Positions 23,048 to 34,432 are shown, counted from the stretch's first letter. The stretch is 64,000 nucleotides of DNA from Camellia lanceoleosa (GCA_025200525.1 CM045758.1:61072649-61136648); one strand, 5' to 3'. Notes: generated by a model not told the origin, from the letters alone. Numbers and translations are program-made.

Positions 23048-24202
23048 TGAGAGGGTTCGAGAATGTGGCCTAAAAAAATTCGAAGATCTTCTAAGATCTT
23101 TGAAGAAAACTTGAATTCTCTAAAAATGATGAGAGGCTTAGATTCTTGAACGGTTCCAACTAGAAACACAATAGCAAAGAGATGATGGAGATAAGAGATT
23201 GGATGAAGAAAAAGGCAAAGTAGTTAGGGAGAGAATAATGGCAAGGCTCTCTCATAGATCTCCCACTTTTACTCTCAAGGTAGATAATGGATAAGGGAAA
23301 TTAGTTCTTTTCCTAGAGTTGTCTCGCCAAAATCCATTCCTTGTAAAGCTATGGGTGGGTGTTATTTATACACCTCATGATGTAGGATGGAGCCCATGTG
23401 CTAGGCACATGGGGAATATTCCTTCTAACAACCTTGTCCGAGGAGGTGACCTTTTCGAGGATGAGAAAAACCCCAAAGAGGAGATTGATATCTCGACGAA
23501 CCCTTCTTCTTAACCATACCTAACCAATAATCCCTAATCATCCCAAAGGGTTAGGGTTAGTCCAAGAAACCGTCCTGCCGTAAAAGGGTTAGGGGTAGTT
23601 CAAGAGAACGCCCTGCTGCAAATATTGTCGAGTCTTAGGGACCCCTTAGATCATGCCACCTCGACCCGGGTATAGGCTAGTTTAACCGAAGAGTGAATTT
23701 ATCTCCACTCATTGTTCTCTAGATTGGGTCCTTTGTTCGGACTCCATTACGCCCATGGTTCTGGTGCGTAGATCCCGGAAAGCTTCGAGCCCGCAAGTGT
23801 TTTGGAACTCATTAATGGAGTAGCTTCTAGATTGCGTTTGAAGTCAAGCGCTTTAGATCTTTAGGTTCGTAGATCTGAACCCTTTTGAGTTCGAGCTCAA
23901 ATAGGTCTCTAAGTTTGTGGTTTCGAACCCTTTTAAGACTAAGCCAATACCTCGGAGAATGGATCTCCTCCGAGGGTTTCATTTCTAGGCCTCATTGGAT
24001 GGGCTTGTTGGACTTTCTTTAGAGATATCTGCTTAATGGGTCTTCCTCGGCCCAATTTGTTGACTTTCTTGTGGGCCCATTCAATAGAATTCACTTGGAC
24101 CCATTTAAAAATAATTTCTCCAAACTCACCAATTTTTGGGCTTTTCGATTAGGCTTTCATTAGGCCCAATTAATTTCGTGGGCTCAAGTTAACCCTTCTT
24201 AC
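23048..24202 (-). mobile_element. 5' LTR of the minus-strand Tat-like retroelement
   Basis: It is the partner of 16444-18150 without the MITE. On the minus strand it begins TGTAAGAAGGGTTAAC and ends CGAACCCTCTCA. Unusually, the sequence to its right (24203-24540) is again the element's 3' interior and a polypurine-like tract, not unrelated flank. Confidence 0.75.
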
Positions 24203-24540
24203 ATTTTGCCCCGTGCTTGTATGGAAAATTATGAATTTTTCAGACATGCATATTTCCACTTCTTCGACTATGTTTTGTATTACGCTCTTGGGCATATTTT
24301 GTCCTCCTGTTGTTTTTGGATAAGATTGATGACTCATCATAATTAATGAATAAAATTGCCAACTAGTAATGATAAGAATGGATCTTTTATCCTTGTGCCA
24401 TGTTTGGTAAACACACTTTTATGCCTTTGATTTTTTTTTTTTAATTTTTTAAATCAAAACTTAAATTGTTTAATACTCCACCAAACAAACCTGGACATTT
24501 AATAATACGACACCAACTAAGCTGTTCAAAGAAAAAAAAA
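24203..24540 (-). mobile_element. Second copy of the retroelement's 3' interior
   Basis: It aligns with 18151-18498 and ends near the A run at 24528. It shows that a second, mostly missing internal region once lay to the right, as in a tandem LTR-interior-LTR-interior arrangement. Confidence 0.6.
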
Positions 24541-24926
24541 AAAATTTATGTTCCTTTCTTGAAATAAAAGTGTCTAAGAAAGTCTTTTTCATTAAAAGAG
24601 TTCTGTGAAATATATATATACACAAGGATAACATTGTCCAAGAAAAAAAAACAAGAAATTTTATTTTGTCCTTATTTAATCACGCGCCTCTTTCTTAGGG
24701 GGGTTTATGAATCAAAATAAATTGGGTTAAAAAGGATTAAAATAAGCAAGAATAAAATTTGAATATAAAACGTAATTTTAATAGCAATAAATGTTGAAAT
24801 AATGGATTAGTAATAGTTGAAAATTAAAAGATAATAAACAGTGAGGATGATGTAACTCATAGAATCAAGATAAATTGGCTCAATTGAAGAGGTACTTTAG
24901 CAGATCATATTATGCAATTCACGAAT

Positions 24927-25321
24927 CACTACAATATATAAGAGTTTTAGAGGTCAAATATTTTGGTCTTTAAAAGTAAAAATTTTATTGAAAATGATAT
25001 TTAAGGATCAATTTCTATCGTCATGAGGATAGTCGCTAAAAAATTATTTCGAAAAGTCAAAAATAAAGTTTTTAGTGACAAAATTTTAAAATGTCACTAA
25101 TAAATAGATTTTTAGGAATAAAATAATTTGATCTCAAAATAGTTTTTTTTTTTTTTTTTGAGATAAAAAATGTGGTCCCAAAAGGATAATAATTCATCAC
25201 TAATGTCTAATTTTCATCGCTAAAATATAATAACGACACTTTACATAATAAAAATATTTAGTCTCTAAAAAATAATTTTGTTATTAAATTTTGGTATCTA
25301 AAATTTTAATTTTTTGTAGTG
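24927..25321. mobile_element. Non-autonomous CACTA element
   Basis: It starts CACTACAA and ends TTGTAGTG, with AAT on both sides (24924-24926 and 25322-25324). CACTA ends plus a 3-bp duplication are diagnostic. Length 395 bp, with no transposase. GTCACTAA and CGCTAAAA motifs fill the body. Confidence 0.85.
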
Positions 25322-26085
25322 AATATTTAATTAAAAATTCTATAGGACAATTATATAAGGTCTTTATGAGATCAATAGAATGTTTGAGCCACAAAAAAAT
25401 AATGAGCTTTGCTAATAAGTGAATTTGTTTAAACATTAACACAAAATATATATATAGTTATTTTAAAAAAGATAATATATATCAATATTTGTAAAAATCA
25501 AAAAGACAATTATAAATAATTTGCCACGCGTTAATTTGAACTATTGACACCAATTAATATCCAAACATTCAACTAAATTAAAAAAATAAATTAAATTTTT
25601 ATTCAAGTTGTATTTGAGGTCAATAGTGAATTTGTGTGCACGTTTCATATTTTTAAATTGGTGATCATGTAAATAAAGTAGGAAAAATTACTTATCAGTG
25701 GCACTATTAAAAAAATTATTATAGATTCAATAAGTTTTTTATAATTTTGATTAAATGTGTATAAAATTTATCACTTATTTATAATTTTTTTTTAATATAA
25801 AAAATCTACATTAATTAAAATTTCTCCAAAAATATATATATATATATATAATGGGAAATTCTACTATAGACACGCATTGAAAGACTTATATCATATAAAC
25901 TTTTAATTATGATATTTTCTTATTTAATTATAACTATTTTTTTTTTAAATACCATATCATTTTCTTCTAATTAAGTTGTAATACACACCTTTTAGTCTTT
26001 CCCAAATATCATATATTATTGTAATTTGATTCGAATGAAGTTAATAGGTTGGGTATCAAATTCACTGGTAGGGCATATTATATGA
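25322..26085. other. AT-rich intergenic DNA
   Basis: No gene or bounded element is seen. A TA microsatellite lies near 25833-25850. Confidence 0.5.
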
Positions 26086-26094
26086 TATGAAGCA

Positions 26095-26650
26095 GAGGCG
26101 AATCGGGCACCGAATGAACGTCTTGACCAGCACCAGCACCAGCACCACCACCACCTTGCTTGTTGATGATGTTGTTACTACTACTCTTCACCTCATTTGT
26201 CGGCGAGTTCTCATTTCTGGCAATCACCACATCATCGTCTGTAAACAATTCACCGGTGTCGATTTAGAGAACCCATCTCTTGTAGCACTATTGAGAGTGT
26301 TCAAAAACTAGCCCTCGGACTTCATTGAGTTCTCGAGCAAAGACTTAATTGAGAAACCCTAATCGGGTTTTGTTGGAAAGAGAAACAAGCAGAGTTGAGA
26401 TGATTTCTAGGTCAAATTGTTCGAAGTGAGTCGATTGTACTCTTTGATCATGTTCTCCAAATCTTCATCGGTGGTGACGGAGATCATAGAATTGAGGTCT
26501 TCGCTGGGTAGCTGGTACTTGATTGTGAAAGATCGATCCCTGATGAGGGTTTTGGAGAGTTGGATTGTGAGGTCGGAGAAGGAAGAGTGGCGATCGGTGA
26601 CGATGATGCAGATGTTGTCGTTGACGTAGCATATGGAGGGTAAGTCTGAG
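26095..26650 (-). pseudogene. PB1-domain protein pseudogene fragment
   Basis: The minus strand from about 26640 encodes ICYVNDNICIIVTDRHSSF, then FTIKYQLPSEDLNSMISV and TDEDLENMIKEYNRL, the second half of a plant PB1 domain including its acidic OPCA-like patch. A stop follows soon after. Downstream frames still show LLENSMKSEG and NTLNSATRDGFS, features of the same family, but interrupted. The N-terminal half of the PB1 domain is not recognisable upstream. It is a decayed partial copy, and antisense to the nearby F-box gene. Confidence 0.7.
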
Positions 26651-26679
26651 TAAAAGAGGATGGGTTTTCATCGTTCTTT

Positions 26680-27164
26680 TGAAATTTGGAGTCAAAATGT
26701 AATTTTTTAAACTCTTTTTTTTTTTCTTCTTCAAATGTGATGGCGGAGATAAAATTGATACGATTTAAAAAAATTTAGTGGTAAAATTGAAATTATTCGA
26801 AGTTTGGATATAATTGATCATCAAGGTAAAGTATAGGGATAAAAATAAAATTTTCTTTTTTTTCAATTTAATTTTTTATTAAGGAATTGATCAGTAAATT
26901 CCTGTTTTGTAGACTTGTAATTCATAAGATTCTACATTTTTTTTTGTGACTAAGTGGTCCTTTAAATTTAAAAAAGGACTTATTAGTCACATACTACACC
27001 TAATAAGGACTTCTCAATCAACCATTTAAAACGTGGGACCAAATGGTACAAAAGTTCCCAAAATAGGACTTTCCAACAAATTTTTTTTTTATTTTCGTAT
27101 ATTTTTTTTTTGGGTGTCTCAGTGAATTTTTTAAATATTTTAAACAAATATTTTACTTTTTAGA
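26680..27164. other. AT-rich spacer
   Basis: No gene is seen. It includes a small inverted motif near 26950-26990 (AGTGGTCCTTTAAATTT against AAAAAAGGACTTATTAGT). Confidence 0.4.
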
Positions 27165-27556
27165 TCGACCTAGATGTATTTAAAAAATAAAAATATTTAT
27201 AAAAAATTAATAAATACATAAAAATATACTGAATTTATATATATATATATATATTTATATTTTTGATATTTAATAAAAATATTTTTTTCACAAATATTAT
27301 ATTTTTTAATTATATTTATATTATATATATCTCTAAAAAAATAAAAAATTATTTAAAATATTAATTTTTTTTTTTACTGAAAATAAAAACTATAAAATTT
27401 AAAAAAAATTAAATTAAGAAAATTAGAACAAGGTGAATATTATTCCCGTTTCAAAGAACGCACCTATATCCTTCTTGGAAAAGAGGGGGCACATATTTTT
27501 GCATTTTAATTTGAGTCGGCACAAAATTTTGTGGAAAACGAAGAAGAGGTGTGGAC

Positions 27557-28729
27557 ATGGCGGACGATTCGACTAGCAATACCAACCAGTCATCGGCCGA
27601 AGCTGTGGCGAACAACGACGATCTCTTGAATCAAATCCTAGTGGGTCTGCCGATAAGGTCACTCCTTCGATTCAAATCAGTCTCCAAACACTGGCTCTCT
27701 CTCATCACTCACCCCCACTTTGTTCGCCGCAGAACTCTCAACTTCGAACCTTCCGGCCTCTTCGTGGAATGCTATTCGAAGCCACTTCTCATTCCAGGGT
27801 TCGATTTCATACCTTTCAACAATCTCAACCCCACAAAACCCCCCCTCACAACCCACCCCACATTCGTCGGAGACCCTTTTGGTATTCGAAATTTTCAGTC
27901 TTGCAACGGTTTGTTGTTGTGTCATGGTCGGCATTTATACATCTACAATCCCACTACCAATCAATTCACCACTACTCCTGAACCACCTACTCACCGAGCT
28001 CGCACAACTGTCAACTGGTTTAACTTCGTTTGTTATTCTAGTTTAGCTTTTGATCCATCCAAATCGCCTCACTACAAAGTTGTTTCTGTTTATTCCTCTA
28101 AAACATTGTCTCAACACTATGATGTTGAGATCTTCTCCTCCGAAACTGGCCTCTGGACTCCCTCCTCCACCAACCCTTTACGTGCCGATAATGTTAATTT
28201 CAAGAATGGGGTATTTTGGAATGGTGCTCTTCATTGGATTGGCTTTTGGGTTGCCGATTCCTTGTACTTCAACATTGAGGAAGATCGTTTTAGAACACTA
28301 CCGACGCCTCCTACCCCAGAAGGTCGGGATGAGAGGGGGCGGAGGAATTTTAGGGAGTCCCGTGGCCATTTGCATCTCATTGATATTTATGGTTCTCAAA
28401 CTAAACAATTCAATGTTTATGAGTTGGAGAGTGACTACTCGGCGTGGTTTGTGAAGTACCGTGTTGATCTTGATGCCATTCCAAATGCATTTCCCGAAAT
28501 GGTTTGTAACTCACTTGGTTGTTATGAATTTTTCGTACTTAGTCTTGTTCGGAGAGAGAATGATGACGAGTCAATTCTAGTGCTGCACATACCAGGTAAG
28601 ATCGTGCAATATAATTTTCAGGACAATAGTTTTAGTACGATATTAGATTTTCCTCCAAGCCACCAAAAGTTTAGAGTTGGTGGACTGTATGATGCATTCG
28701 AATACATTGAGTCTCTGGCTTATGTTTGA
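27557..28729 (+). CDS. F-box protein with F-box-associated C-terminal region, copy 1
   Basis: Intronless, 390 residues, starting MADDST. An in-frame GTG lies six bases upstream, but the ATG is conserved in copy 2. The F-box lies at about residues 19-62 (DDLLNQILVGLPIRSLLRFK, SVSKHWLSLITHPHFVRRR). The rest looks like an F-box-associated (FBA) domain, with GDPFGIRNFQSCNGLLLCHG, LYIYNPTTNQFT, SSLAFDPSKSPHYKVVSVYS, VEIFSSETGLW and FKNGVFWNGALHWIGFW. Such proteins bind SKP1 in SCF ubiquitin ligases and use the C-terminal part to choose targets. The target is unknown. No damage to the frame is seen. Confidence 0.88.
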   Translation: MADDSTSNTNQSSAEAVANNDDLLNQILVGLPIRSLLRFKSVSKHWLSLITHPHFVRRRTLNFEPSGLFVECYSKPLLIPGFDFIPFNNLNPTKPPLTTHPTFVGDPFGIRNFQSCNGLLLCHGRHLYIYNPTTNQFTTTPEPPTHRARTTVNWFNFVCYSSLAFDPSKSPHYKVVSVYSSKTLSQHYDVEIFSSETGLWTPSSTNPLRADNVNFKNGVFWNGALHWIGFWVADSLYFNIEEDRFRTLPTPPTPEGRDERGRRNFRESRGHLHLIDIYGSQTKQFNVYELESDYSAWFVKYRVDLDAIPNAFPEMVCNSLGCYEFFVLSLVRRENDDESILVLHIPGKIVQYNFQDNSFSTILDFPPSHQKFRVGGLYDAFEYIESLAYV

Positions 28730-29053
28730 AAATGTTTCCTACTCAAAATCGTTGGGATTCACCTGTTTTTTGACTATCTATCTATCGAACTATGTTTTTT
28801 TGTTTTTTTAAGTCGTGAAACTGTAAGCATGTGTGTTAATAATGTTACTTTATTATAAGAGTAATGCACCACTTGCATCCTTTTGCAAGAAGTTTCAATT
28901 TTTTTCTAGTTTTTTTCGATAGAACACCGAGTGGTTGATGCAATACTGCAAAGCTATTTATCATGCATAGAAACTTGTATATGACAAAAGAAAGAGATAT
29001 ATATGTGTGTGTGTGTGTGTGTTCTTTTAAGTGAATCCTAGGCATCTGTTTAT

Positions 29054-29093
29054 AGATGCTTCGTGCCTCCTCATCAAAAGGCATGAAGCATCT
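29054..29093 (+). other. Hairpin downstream of F-box gene 1
   Basis: Arms AGATGCTTCGTGCC and GGCATGAAGCATCT pair over 14 positions with one G-U, around a 12-base loop. A competing smaller stem, GCATCT/AGATGC, overlaps its left arm. The copy at 58299 pairs perfectly. Confidence 0.6.
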
Positions 29094-29495
29094 GGATTTG
29101 TAATGATGTTGTAGGTTGATCTGTGTGGGAGGAAGAACAACCTGTTATGCTGCCTATGGATTTGTTATGCTGCCTCTGATTGTTTTGGTATCCTGATGCT
29201 GAATGTTTAGTTGCAACCTTGTGTTATGCTGTCAACCTCTCTTGTGGAAGGTTGCTGTGGTGGTTTTTGTGTGTGCTTGGCTGTGTGTTCTCTGTTTTGA
29301 TTGTCTTTTTATTGCGGTTGGTTACTCACCAACTTTTGATGGTGTGCTAGCAGATGATAGGGCGGACTTATCGGTGCCAACCTAGTTGGGATTGGTTTGT
29401 TTCGCTTTGATTCTCTTTGCACTCATCACTTTCTTTATTGATACAATTCTCTTTTGGTTCATCAATAAAATTTACGTTTTGCTGATAAAAAAATA
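29083..29495 (+). mobile_element. LINE-3'-end-like sequence downstream of F-box gene 1
   Basis: The last part (GCCAACCTAGTTGGGATTGG, TTCATCAATAAAATTT, TTTGCTGATAAAAAAAT) resembles the 3' end of plant L1-type LINEs. ATCAAAAGGC occurs at 29073-29082 and 29496-29505 and could be the target duplication. The first copy also forms part of the hairpin, so this duplication may be chance. Present in both F-box segments, so it predates the duplication. Confidence 0.45.
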
Positions 29496-29505
29496 ATCAA
29501 AAGGC

Positions 29506-30925
29506 GCTACCCTGCAAAGGTTTGTATCTGGTTTGATGTTGAACACCTACTACTCTCTGTTAGAGTTGTATATGTTAAATTTTATTTATTTCATACTCTG
29601 GGAGGCCTTCACTAACGCAAGGGAAGGATATGATGTTCACCTCTGTTCGTCGGTTTGAATTTTGTAAGGAATTCTTTTTAGCATTTGGGTAGGGGACATA
29701 ATGGAGAGGGTTGGTTCTTGTGCCTTCCTTTGAAAGCTTGGGGCAATATGGTGTTTGAGCTTTTGTGATTAAATTGACTTTGAAATAACACATGACTATT
29801 TTTGTACAATTTGTCAGTTTTAAGTTTTCTACCCTTGTGGCCAAAATGATTTAAAAGAATTTTCACTGTTTGCAGAAGGAGAACCCCTCCATGTTACAAT
29901 TTGATATTGCTAGGGGAGAGACTCCGTATGCATTCACTCATATGTGGAATGAGGTTGAATATTTTTTTACGCAATGGTGAAGAAGAGTGATATGAATTTA
30001 TTGACATGGACCTAAATTGACAATGAATATTACTGTAGAAAAGGATATAAAAAAAATTAATTCGGTTGAGCATATAGATCTTTACAGGGTGTAATGACAG
30101 AGAATAATTCGCATAGCTGATCCTAATTGATTGGGATACAAGGGTTTAGGTTGATTTGATTTATAATTTTGTCTTTTTTTCCTTTAGACTTGTATTAGTT
30201 GTTAGAACAGTTGAATATGCTTGTGAATAAGCTCTATTGATCTAAATAAGCACAGATACATAAATGTTGCCACCTATTGAAAATTTACAAGAAATGGATT
30301 CTCTAATGAAAATCAGAAAGCACATGTACCTGCTGCCTGTGATTTTATTTCTACTAGATTAATTGTGCAGTTTACTTATCACATTCTCTATTGCAATGGA
30401 TGAATTTGTTTTTATCATCAGTCTCTTTCTTGTCTTTCATTCTTCATCAAGCTAATAGTCTTGCTATTGCAATCTCTCAATCTCATAATTCTCTAGCTTA
30501 GGTTTCTTCTCACTGTTCTTCTTCCCTCTTTCATTCCTCTCCTCATCCTTGTGACCTGTTATCTTTGTTGAGTCTCCTGTAGCTGCTTTGACTCTAGGAT
30601 TGACATCTACTTTTATCATCCTATTTCCAGCAAAGGGGGTCTGAGTTTAGTAGCCTATTCTGGCTTAGACTTGGTTGGTTCTTGGTTTTCCTCCTGCTTT
30701 CATGTAGGCTATTCCAAGCTGGTTAACAGGACTGGCCTCTTCTCAATCCTTTTTTTTTCAAGACCTCATTGCCTTGAAGTTTTTGTTTTTCTACTTAACA
30801 GGCCATAAGGACCTCTCTGCATTCACCGCTCCGCTCTTGTTTGATTTTTGTTATAAAGCTCAATCTTCACACTATTTTTGTTTTTGTTTTTTAAAGGTTT
30901 CATTTGCGCAGAATGACAGCTTTTG
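29506..30925. other. Intergenic DNA after F-box gene 1
   Basis: About 29873-29985 reads KENPSMLQFDIARGETPYAF after a possible acceptor (TTTGCAG) and could be an exon remnant, but it matches no family I recognise. The remainder shows no bounded gene or element. Confidence 0.3.
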
Positions 30926-30929
30926 AGTA

Positions 30930-31590
30930 GAGTAGAGGCTAGGTTGCAAATGAGCTGAGCTGAGTTTTGAGCTTAGCTCGACTTGTTAATATTAATGAAA
31001 TTCAAGCTCGGATCGGCTCGGCTCGGTTCGGCTTGGCTCAATAATATTTTTTTTAATATTATTTATAGGATAAATTACAAATACACCCCTTGAGGTTTGG
31101 AAATTACATTTCACCTTCGTAGATTTTTAATTTCATAATAAATTGCTTCTTTTATTAATAAATTATTAAGTCAATTAATATTTTTTAATAATGTTAGAAA
31201 TATGTTTCAATTAATAATTTAGGTTATTTTATTATTGTATAAGAGAGCGATTATGAATTTTATTTTTTTAGTTAATTCTGTTAAATAAAAAGTTCTAGCA
31301 AGGGAGTATTTGTAATTTTTCAAATCACAAAGGATAATATATACTTTAAGCAAACCTTAGGAAGTATTTTTGTGATTTACTATTATTTAAATAAAACATA
31401 TATATATATATATATATGTTTTATATATTATTTAATATATAAATAATATATTTATTATATAATTTAAATAAAGATAAATAATCTAAATTAATTTGAGCTC
31501 GAGCTCGAGTTCGAGTTTAATTTGTTTACTAAATAAGCTGAGTGAAATCTTTAACAAATCGAGCCAAGTTTGTTCGTAAATAAGAAAAAT
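30930..31590. repeat. AGCTC/GGCTCG-rich repeat
   Basis: The left part has GAGCTGAGCTGAG and GATCGGCTCGGCTCGGTTCG; the right part has GAGCTCGAGCTCGAGTTCGA and ATCGAGCCAAG. The two ends look like inverted arms of a MITE-like family, split by the insertion at 31066 and by AT-rich DNA. Confidence 0.45.
31066..31380. mobile_element. MULE-like MITE
   Basis: Ends TAGGATAAATTACAAATAC and, inverted, GTAAATCACAAAAATAC. An exact 9-bp duplication, TATTATTTA, lies at 31057-31065 and 31381-31389. Same family as 31997-32697. Confidence 0.8.
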
Positions 31591-31996
31591 GGGTGAGAGT
31601 ATTAATTAGTGCTACCACTAATGATGTGGCAGTGGGTCCCACCATGAATGATTTGATGTTTTGACTTTGGTGTTGTATTTTTTTTTTTTTTTATTGAATA
31701 CCATGTCATTAGTGATCTTGTTAGAACTCTAAAATTAGTGATCTCTATTATTGTTGCGTAAATAATTCGATTCATTTATGGCTCCAAAAGCAGCCCAGCA
31801 GCTGCTAGCTTTGCAGCCAGATCTAAAATTTACTGTGAAGGCGATGTCTTTTTTGGTACGTCATTTGTAGTCGTAGGAGCCAATTAGTATTTGTTGATGT
31901 TCTTTGTTCTTTCTCATGATTGTATGCCATTGTACTGGTTCTTGTCATCCTCTTTGTTTTGGGATGCCTCTGTTGTGGTTTTTATTTTATTTTGTT
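31591..31996. other. Intergenic DNA
   Basis: No gene is seen. It holds a T tract at about 31678-31693. Confidence 0.4.
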
Positions 31997-32697
31997 GGCT
32001 AAATTACAAACACACTCCCTAATATTTGACTAAAATATGAATCGTTTTCTGTAATTTTAAAAATTATATTCTACCCCCTGAGGTTTTTAATTTTATAACA
32101 AATCGCCCCCATTTTATTAATAAATCATCAAGTCAATTAACTGTTTTTAATACTGTTAAAAATATGTTTTAATTAATAATTTAGATAATTGTAGGATAAA
32201 TTAAAAATACATCCCTTGAGATTTGCTTAAAATACATATTACCCCATGTGGTTTGAAAAATTACAAATACCTCCTTATTAGAATTTTTTATTTAACAAAA
32301 TTAACTAAAAAAATAAAATTTATAATTGCTCTCCTATACAATAATAAAATTACCTAAATTATTAATTGGAACATATTTTTAATAGCATTAAAAATAGTTA
32401 ATTGACTTGATGATTTATTAATAAAAGGGACGATTTGTTATGAAATTAGAAACTCAGGGTGAAATGTAATTTTCAAAATCACAGGAAGCGATTCGTATTT
32501 TAATCAAATATTAGGGGGTGTATTTGTAATTTACTCGTAATTTTATTATTGTATAGGAGAGTAATTATAAATTTCATTTTTTTAGTTAATTCTGTTAAAT
32601 AAAAAATTCTAATAAAGGGATATTTATAATTTTTCAAATCACAATAAGCAATCTGTATTTTAAGTAAATCGTCAGAGCTGTATTTGTAATTTACCCT
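31997..32697. mobile_element. MULE-like MITE carrying an inverted copy of its own family
   Basis: Outer ends GGCTAAATTACAAACAC and GTATTTGTAATTTACCC are flanked by TATTTTGTT (31988-31996) and TATTTTATT (32698-32706). About 32187-32533 is a second member in reverse orientation, splitting the outer one. Outer left (ATTAATAAATCATCAAGTCA) reappears inverted inside (TTGACTTGATGATTTATTAA). Confidence 0.75.
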
Positions 32698-33376
32698 ATT
32701 TTATTTTATTTATACTAGTTGGGTACGGTGCTATGCACAATTTTAAAAAATACTCTATTCGTCATAAAATATTAATTCTTTATTTTATTTTTTATTATCT
32801 CAAAATATTAATTATTTTTCAAAAATTAAGGACTAAAATAATATAAATATCTTATTTTGCTATTATTTTAAATTTCTTAACAACACAAAAAGTATATTTA
32901 TGGCAATTGATATTCTCTAAAAAATGTACTATCAAAGGGTAATTTTGATTTTTTTTTTAAGTGCAATAATTGTAGTACAAAAAAAAAAAAGTTATATTCC
33001 CTAAAAGAGACTATTATTTTAGGACGAAAAGAGTAATTAAAATTTAATTTCGAAATTAAATAATAACGCAAAATTTGTTTGATCTGTATAGGAAAAATAA
33101 TTTAGAATCAATTAAATTTTAATCATTTTCATTGGAGGTCTTTTATTTATTTATGGCATTAATGGTATGTTTTAAGTTTTTAATAAGAAATAAATGTCAT
33201 AGTTTAATTGATAGATTGAAAAAAAAAGAATAAATTATAAAAATTACATTTATGATAAAATAAAAATACATTTATGTTCTATAAGTTTTTCAATTTTAGT
33301 TTATCCTATATTAAAGTTTGCCCCAATATATATTAAATGATATTGCCTAAAGTATGGTTGTCGTTTTAACAACTTT
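32698..33376. other. AT-rich intergenic DNA
   Basis: No gene or bounded element is recognised. Confidence 0.4.
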
Positions 33377-33640
33377 GGGCAAATTACATATACCTCCTTC
33401 GAGCTTTAGTTAAATTACAGATACTCCCTGAGGTTTTAGAAATTACAGATACCCTTCTGAGGTTTATATTTTCATAACAAATTGCCATCTGAGGTTTATA
33501 TTTTCATAACAATTTACCTCCTAATTTGTTATGTAAAATTGTTATGCAAATAGTACCTTCAGGGGGTATCTGTAATTTCTCAAACCTCAGGGAGGTATCT
33601 ATAATTTTGCTAAATCTCAAGGGGTATATGTAATTTGCCC
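33377..33640. mobile_element. Inverted-repeat MITE, MULE-like
   Basis: Begins GGGCAAATTACATATACC and ends GGGTATATGTAATTTGCCC. Inner arms also pair (TCCCTGAGGTTTTAGAAATTAC against AATTTCTCAAACCTCAGGGA), so nearly the whole element can fold. Flanks AACAACTTT and TTTAACTTT are only a weak 9-bp duplication. Confidence 0.65.
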
Positions 33641-33685
33641 TTTAACTTTCATGTAGGAATGGACAATAATTGGATTTTGAATTTA

Positions 33686-33954
33686 GGCCAAGTTTGGCAT
33701 GTCTAGAAAAATCCAAAAAGCTAAAAAGTTACTTTAAAAAGTTAAAAAGTTAACATTATTCACCAAAAGTCAACAATTACGACTGCACAACTCTCAATCC
33801 TAATTTTCTCCTACAAACTAATTTTTACAATTTTTTATTACACATTTTTCTATAAAAAGTCAAAAAGTTAACCCAAACATCTATATTTTCTTCCTCAATT
33901 TTTTAGTCAAAAAAGACAAAAAGTACACCTATTTAAGACACCTCAAATAACCCC
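33686..33954. mobile_element. Tourist-like MITE
   Basis: Starts GGCCAAGTTTGGCATG and ends CCTCAAATAACCCC, with TTA at 33683-33685 and 33955-33957. Body rich in AAAAAGTTAAAAAG. Confidence 0.75.
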
Positions 33955-34115
33955 TTAAAGTTGAGCTAGATATGACATAGAATCCAATCAATTAGACCTT
34001 TACACTAATTTGGCTCTAACCTAATCATTAAAGCATTATTTTAGGAAGTTTTTGATAATTAGATTCAGAACTTAAAACTAAGGGGCACTTTTTTTTATAA
34101 ATCCCTTTTTACCTA

Positions 34116-34357
34116 TAGCTCTGTTTGGCAAGGAGGTTTGGGACTATTTTAGTCATAAAAGATAAAATAGGCTATTTTAGCCATAACAAACAAAACATCA
34201 CATCAAATCCATAATCATTACACTCTTCTCTTACAAAAAAAAGTCAAAAAAATCAAAAAGTCAAAAAATCATTTCCAAACCAAGCTTTTTAAACAGGCTA
34301 AAATAGCCAAAAAGGCCAAAAAGTCAAAAAGCCAACCCACTTTCCAAACTAACCCTA
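34116..34357. mobile_element. MITE with TAG...TTTGG ends
   Basis: Left TAGCTCTGTTTGGCAAG; right, inverted, TAGGGTTAGTTTGGAAAG. The body has repeated AAAAAGTCAAAAA. No clear target duplication. Confidence 0.55.
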
Positions 34358-34432
34358 TGTTTCATTTAGTTCACATTATTTTCTTATATTCCAATAAGTC
34401 CTATGGGTGACATAGTTACCAAAATACCCCTC

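Larger units (their letters stand above)
27165..29935. repeat. F-box duplication segment, copy 1
   Basis: It is homologous in direct orientation to 55888-59207. Homology starts near AGATC(G/T)...CTAGATGTATTTAAAAA and is traceable to CTCCGTATGCATTC at 29935, where copy 2 is interrupted by an LTR. The segment carries the whole F-box gene with its upstream and downstream flanks. Confidence 0.85.

Noticed and set aside
27551..27556. GTG two codons upstream as the F-box start
   Set aside because: The ATG at 27557 is conserved in the duplicate and is a normal eukaryotic start.
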